Below are positions 60,614-64,000 of a stretch of 64,000 bases of DNA, one piece after another. The notes beneath the pieces are model-generated. The model was not told where the DNA came from and ran no database searches. It saw nothing but the letters and a program-made list of their open reading frames with translations. Source of the stretch: Spirosoma terrae (lineage in GTDB: Bacteria > Bacteroidota > Bacteroidia > Cytophagales > Spirosomataceae). The stretch is taken from the NCBI RefSeq assembly GCF_010435915.1, contig NZ_JAAFZH010000004.1, positions 372,001 through 436,000 of the forward strand, given 5' to 3'. The translations under genes and the position numbers were made by a program. Positions within the stretch are counted from its first letter, which is position 1, and each line of letters opens with the position of its first letter.

Positions 60614-61624
60614 ATGTCCGAGTTTTCCTTTACCGAACTGACCGCTGAGCAGTTTGAAGGGGGTTTTTCACCCACCTGGGACTGGGTATTTGCCCGGGTC
60701 TCTCAGGAAGCCGTTATGCAATATTACCTGGGCCTGCCGGTACGGTTTGGCCACCACCGGTTTACCTCCCCCCTGCGGGAGGATACCCGGCCGGGTTGCT
60801 ATTTTCAATGGGAGACAAGTGGAAAATTAGAATTTAAAGACTGGGCCTGGAAAGCCCACGATGCTGTTGGGGTCGTCCAGAGTCGGTTTCGACTTAACTA
60901 CAATGATGCCCTCTGGCGGATTACCAATGATTTTAAATTACGGGGTTCCTCTCCGGTTCAGTTTGCCCCCCTGCGGGATACCGAAGAGGTTAAACAGCAC
61001 CGCCGGCTCACCGATTACGTCACTATTGCGGTGAAACGACGGCTCTTCCAGAAACGGGAGCTGGACTTCTACAGTCTTCCCGACTGGAAAGCTACCCAGG
61101 ACGAACTCAACAAACACGATTTATGGGCTTTATCGGATGTCTGGTGGAACGGTGAACACTGGGTCCAGAACAAAACCGGGGTCATCGGTCATAAGCTCTT
61201 TCATCCCGATGGCTGGCAGATCTACCGGCCTTTTGCTGACCGGCAATACCGGTTTCGGGCCTCGACGACCGAACGGGTTGTGGGACTTAACTGGCTCCGG
61301 AAGGACGATCATTTATTGATCACCAAATCGTTCAAGGACTGTTTTTATTTGCGGCTGGCCGGTTTTAATGCCTGCTGTGTGCTGTCGGAAAACAAACTCT
61401 TTACCGAGGCCGAATGGAGTGACCTCCGCCGGTTTTCAAGCAATCTAATTCTGTTTTATGATAACGACGAGACGGGCCGTAAATGGGCCACCCAATGGGC
61501 TAATCAGGAGAAGATCTCCTACATCGAACTACCCAAGGAATGGGGTAAGGATTATACGGACCTCTGCAAAGAACAGGGGTTATCGGTTGCCAGGGATTGG
61601 TTAGAGTCGTCCATTTATGGATAA
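60614..61624 (+). CDS. Phage primase with TOPRIM domain
   Basis: Primase-like protein of 336 residues. The N-terminal part FTSPLREDTRPGCYF, then GKLEFKDWAWKAHDAVGVV, resembles the CHC2-type primase core without its zinc-binding Cys/His set. The TOPRIM domain is HLLITKSFKDC and NLILFYDNDETGRKWATQWA with D-x-D. The first acidic TOPRIM residue (usually E in EGE) is replaced by Ser/Lys, which may alter activity. It would make RNA primers for the element's polymerase. It follows a terminator, so it has its own transcript. Confidence 0.75.
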   Translation: MSEFSFTELTAEQFEGGFSPTWDWVFARVSQEAVMQYYLGLPVRFGHHRFTSPLREDTRPGCYFQWETSGKLEFKDWAWKAHDAVGVVQSRFRLNYNDALWRITNDFKLRGSSPVQFAPLRDTEEVKQHRRLTDYVTIAVKRRLFQKRELDFYSLPDWKATQDELNKHDLWALSDVWWNGEHWVQNKTGVIGHKLFHPDGWQIYRPFADRQYRFRASTTERVVGLNWLRKDDHLLITKSFKDCFYLRLAGFNACCVLSENKLFTEAEWSDLRRFSSNLILFYDNDETGRKWATQWANQEKISYIELPKEWGKDYTDLCKEQGLSVARDWLESSIYG

Positions 61625-61625
61625 A

Positions 61626-61657
61626 TTGTAAAATACCGGATAAATTGGCTAATTTTG
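61626..61657 (+). promoter_or_regulatory. Host-type promoter inside the phage-like block
   Basis: TTG (61626-61628), a 21-bp spacer and TAATTTTG (61650-61657) match the Bacteroidota consensus exactly at the -7 box. The nuclease gene starts 28 bp downstream. Confidence 0.6.
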
Positions 61658-61684
61658 TTTCAGTTAGCTATATCCTATCCACCC

Positions 61685-62158
61685 ATGACCTGGCTCTATA
61701 ATCGTCAACCCATTGAGGAGCTTCCCTCGGAAGCCTTTGGTTTTGTGTATCTGATCGAGCACCTCCCAAGTAAACGGCGGTATATCGGCCGCAAAAACAA
61801 AACCTCGGTTAAAACCAAAAAGATGACCAAGGCGGACCTGGCCGCTCAGAAGCTGACCTGCCCGCGTTGCCGAAAAACCAAAATGAAGGTTTCGTCCGAA
61901 TCAGACTGGCGAACCTATTTCGGTTCTAATCAAACCCTAAAAGAACTCGTTAAACAGGAGCCAACCGCTCATTTCCGGCGAACCATTCTGGAATTGGCCC
62001 ATGGTCCCAAACACTTAACGTATCTGGAGATGAAACACATCTTTGCCCACAATGCCCTGGAAGATCCTCGGTATTTTAATGACAATATTCAAGGAAGTAT
62101 CTTCCAGCGGGACCTCGTCCCACACAAACATGGAGCCGAGGCCGAAGCCGGAGTCTGA
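61685..62158 (+). CDS. GIY-YIG family nuclease
   Basis: Nuclease of 157 residues from the ATG at 61685. The GIY part is seen as GFVYLI (19-24) and the YIG part as RYIGRK (32-37), followed by the catalytic-type Arg/Lys and later YFGSN and YLEMKHIFAH with a candidate Glu. A CPRC pair (TCPRCRKTK) is inserted after the YIG motif. It resembles small phage or homing endonucleases. Its own promoter precedes it and its last 29 bases overlap the next gene. Confidence 0.75.
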   Translation: MTWLYNRQPIEELPSEAFGFVYLIEHLPSKRRYIGRKNKTSVKTKKMTKADLAAQKLTCPRCRKTKMKVSSESDWRTYFGSNQTLKELVKQEPTAHFRRTILELAHGPKHLTYLEMKHIFAHNALEDPRYFNDNIQGSIFQRDLVPHKHGAEAEAGV

Positions 62159-62606
62159 TTTCCTGCCGGCCCTGCCGGTGTTGCCAATTCTGGAGGGTAT
62201 CGAACCTAAATCAAAGGAAGAAATCCAGAGCTGGGCCATGGAGCGGGTCACCGAATTACTAGCCTGGCAAAACACCTTTAAAGTGTTGGATAGTCTGACC
62301 CGGCTCAAGGAAATTCTCACGGTAATGGAGCCCATTGTCCGGGAAGCAGCCTCGACAGAAATGGCCGGTAAACGGGACGCCTTTTACGGTATCACCCTGG
62401 AAAAACGAAATGGGGCAGTCCAATACGATTTTTCGACAGATCCCACCTGGGTGCAACTGGACAAGGCCAAGAAAGACCTGGAGAAATACCTGAAGAAATT
62501 AACCGGACCCGCCCAGGAAACGGATCCGGAAACGGGGGAGGTAACTACGTTTTACCCACCCGCCAAAACCTACGGCAAGGACTCCCTGGCCGTCAGTCTG
62601 AAATAG
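62130..62606 (+). CDS. Unknown helical protein
   Basis: Unknown protein of 158 residues from the ATG at 62130. Helical and charged: EEIQSWAMERVTELLAWQNT, LTRLKEILTVMEPIVREAAS, then DKAKKDLEKYLKKLTGPAQE. This looks like a coiled-coil phage protein. The C-terminus is Thr/Pro-rich. It overlaps the nuclease gene by 29 bp and is followed by a weak terminator. Function unknown. Confidence 0.5.
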   Translation: MEPRPKPESDFLPALPVLPILEGIEPKSKEEIQSWAMERVTELLAWQNTFKVLDSLTRLKEILTVMEPIVREAASTEMAGKRDAFYGITLEKRNGAVQYDFSTDPTWVQLDKAKKDLEKYLKKLTGPAQETDPETGEVTTFYPPAKTYGKDSLAVSLK

Positions 62607-62627
62607 CCGGTTAGATACCGGTTTTTT
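62607..62627 (+). terminator. Weak terminator-like hairpin
   Basis: CCGGT (62607-62611) and ACCGG (62617-62621) form a 5-bp stem followed by six T residues. The stem is short, so termination is probably partial. Confidence 0.4.
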
Positions 62628-62684
62628 CGGGCTTCCTGACTACTCAAGAGTGGGTAGTTACTTGGTTCTTTGACGTATTGGATT

Positions 62685-63092
62685 ATGGAAAAATTACCAA
62701 AAACCCGGAAAGCCTATGAGCAGACACTTCGTCAGGTGGCCGAATCGGCCCATGGCTATGTCTACGAGATTTCCTATAACAGCCATGTGCTAGGCTATGA
62801 GGTATTTCAAAAGCGGACTGAGCTGGCCGGCAGTACCACCATCCATGGAAAGATGGTCAGCTGGCCCGATCGGGAAGTGTATCCCAGTAGTTCGGATTTC
62901 GGAGACTGGGCCTGGGCACCCCGTTCCCTGGAACGAGCCATGGAAATCCTGGTCAGCTTTACAGCCCGGGTGCAGACCCAAAAACAGGAGAAGGATACAA
63001 TCTATCCGGCTCCTTCCCCTCAGCCAGTGCCCAAACCGTCTGTTCGGGACTATCCCGAAATGAGGTTCCATGTACTGGGTTTATTCGCTTAA
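62685..63092 (+). CDS. Unknown protein, 135 residues
   Basis: Unknown protein from the ATG at 62685. A helix (EQTLRQVAESAHGYVYEISY), beta strands (YNSHVLGYEVFQKRTELAGS) and a helix (RSLERAMEILVSFTARVQTQ) give an alpha/beta protein. A Pro-rich segment SPQPVPKPSV precedes the C-terminal end. No motif recognised. It comes after a weak terminator, 92 bp before the end of the helical protein's leader. Function unknown. Confidence 0.45.
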   Translation: MEKLPKTRKAYEQTLRQVAESAHGYVYEISYNSHVLGYEVFQKRTELAGSTTIHGKMVSWPDREVYPSSSDFGDWAWAPRSLERAMEILVSFTARVQTQKQEKDTIYPAPSPQPVPKPSVRDYPEMRFHVLGLFA

Positions 63093-63106
63093 GTAGACGA
63101 CTATGT

Positions 63107-63433
63107 ATGTTTCTTAGCCCCGACAAGGTTGAAGACAGTCTTAAAGACCTGGAAGCCTTTCTGGGTTTGAGTGTAGACAACGAGGATGGAAATGCGGTAG
63201 CCGAACGACTGGCCGAATTAAATGGCTGGTATACGTACGCCAGCCGGTTGGTAGCTTCGGCTGAATTCCACAAACGAAAAAACAAGAAGGATGATGCCAT
63301 CTGGTGTATGGCTATACTGGCTGATAAACTTAGTTCGGCCTGCTCCTACCAGATCCGGTCCCTGATTACCATTCTGTCGGCCCTAAAGGAAGACCGGCGA
63401 ATTCACAGCCTTAACGGCCGTAATGTCATTTAA
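63107..63433 (+). CDS. Small helical protein, unknown
   Basis: Unknown protein of 108 residues, mainly helical (SPDKVEDSLKDLEAFLGLSV; AERLAELNGWYTYASRLVAS; AILADKLSSACSYQIRSLIT). It contains a four-helix-like pattern with a charged loop HKRKNKKDDA. The gene lies 18 bp before the GHKL ATPase, so it may be its partner. Function unknown. Confidence 0.45.
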   Translation: MFLSPDKVEDSLKDLEAFLGLSVDNEDGNAVAERLAELNGWYTYASRLVASAEFHKRKNKKDDAIWCMAILADKLSSACSYQIRSLITILSALKEDRRIHSLNGRNVI

Positions 63434-63451
63434 GTAAAGTTATAATTCGGT

Positions 63452-64000
63452 ATGCTCCTAGTCAATGAAGCACCGGAAACCCTGACTATCGGGGTACCTT
63501 CAGAGGGCCAACAGGCCTATATAGCCCAGGAGAACCTGGGAATTGTCTTTGATACGTTAACCAAAAACCTCTACCAGAACCCCATCGAGAGTATCGTCCG
63601 GGAACTCTGTAACAATGGCCACGATGCCATGGTCGACGCCGGTATCAATCCGGTGGTGACCATCCGCTTTGATTCGGATGACCGGTCGATTCACTTCATT
63701 GATCAGGGTACCGGCATGTCACCCGAGGTAATGACCAAAATCTATTTGTCACTCGGAGAATCGACCAAGCGGCAAAGTGATGATTTTATCGGATCGTTCG
63801 GGATCGGGTCCAAATCCCCACTCTCCTACACCTCGGCCTTTTACATCAACACGGTCGTGGATGGGGTTGAATACGAGTACATGTATTCTAAGGTGAACTT
63901 GATTCCAGAGATGGAATTAATCGATAGTACGCCAACCGACAAACCCAACGGAACCGATGTCTGGTTTTACCTTAAACCCAAGACCTACAGTTACTATGAC
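63452..64000 (+). CDS. GHKL ATPase, rIIA-like (cut by window edge)
   Basis: Partial protein, at least 183 residues, continuing past the right edge. It starts MLLVNEAPETLTIGVP. The Bergerat ATP fold is clear: N box E51 and N54/N55 in VRELCNNGHDAM, G1 box D84-x-G-x-G in DQGTGMS, and G2 box GSFGIGSKS (114-122). This order is found in phage T4 rIIA-like proteins and in the related Hsp90, GyrB, MutL and TopoVI-B families. In phages it is usually called rIIA-like. An 18-bp gap separates it from the previous gene. Confidence 0.78.
   Translation, partial: MLLVNEAPETLTIGVPSEGQQAYIAQENLGIVFDTLTKNLYQNPIESIVRELCNNGHDAMVDAGINPVVTIRFDSDDRSIHFIDQGTGMSPEVMTKIYLSLGESTKRQSDDFIGSFGIGSKSPLSYTSAFYINTVVDGVEYEYMYSKVNLIPEMELIDSTPTDKPNGTDVWFYLKPKTYSYYD

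Noticed and set aside
43065-64000. CRISPR array or known defence island in the accessory region
   Set aside because: No regularly spaced direct repeats and no cas, restriction or toxin-antitoxin genes were seen.

Overview
The window looks like a chromosome segment of a Gram-negative Bacteroidota bacterium of the order Cytophagales, most likely Spirosoma or a close relative. This is inferred from two SusC/SusD pairs, Bacteroidota-type promoters (TTG, about 20 bp, TAnnTTTG), Tat-exported sugar-acid dehydratases, and general gene content. No database search could be run.

Left part (1-9400). It holds the end of an RND efflux operon (TolC-like outer membrane channel, membrane fusion protein, RND pump), an acyl carrier protein, and a membrane-anchored class III nucleotidyl cyclase. 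A decayed patch follows, with a tRNA-Arg-like sequence and a gene remnant. Next come an AT-rich WG-repeat membrane protein and a small membrane protein.

Middle part (9400-33800). After an alpha/beta hydrolase comes a leftward cluster of about 21 kb that fits uptake and breakdown of an aldose or aldonic acid. It holds a LacI-family regulator, three Tat-type enolase-superfamily dehydratases (one clearly galactonate dehydratase-like), two SusC/SusD pairs, an aldose-epimerase-like protein, a quinoprotein dehydrogenase with an internal cytochrome c domain, 2-keto-3-deoxygalactonokinase, KDPG/KDPGal aldolase and an MFS sugar-acid transporter. The order suggests oxidation and dehydration outside the cytoplasm, import by the MFS carrier, then phosphorylation and aldol cleavage to pyruvate and a triose phosphate (De Ley-Doudoroff type). 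A 16-bp palindrome recurs in front of several of these genes and of lacI and is a candidate operator. A GH20 hexosaminidase is divergent from lacI.

Housekeeping part (33800-43064). It contains a FAD oxidoreductase with the remnant of a phosphonatase-like partner, a LytTR/HisKA_2 two-component pair, nicotinate phosphoribosyltransferase, RpoN (sigma-54), a membrane protein, an enoyl-CoA hydratase and an intact tRNA-Arg(ACG).

Right part (43065-64000). From the tRNA-Arg onward every gene is on the + strand, tightly packed and often overlapping. This is the replication and early region of a phage or phage-like element, probably a prophage with the tRNA as attachment site. It starts with a von Willebrand A protein and about 18 small unknown genes, including a duplicated two-gene module and three tandem paralogues. 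Then come a T7-like family A DNA polymerase with a clamp-binding-type motif, a Spo11/topoisomerase VI-A-like TOPRIM protein, a HAD phosphatase, an SF2 helicase, a RecA/DnaB-like ATPase, a Sak4-like ATPase, an SSB-like protein, a TOPRIM primase, a GIY-YIG nuclease and, running off the right edge, a GHKL ATPase of rIIA type. No integrase or virion gene lies in the window. The most interesting lead is the Spo11/TopoVI-A-like protein encoded in the same element as a GHKL ATPase.
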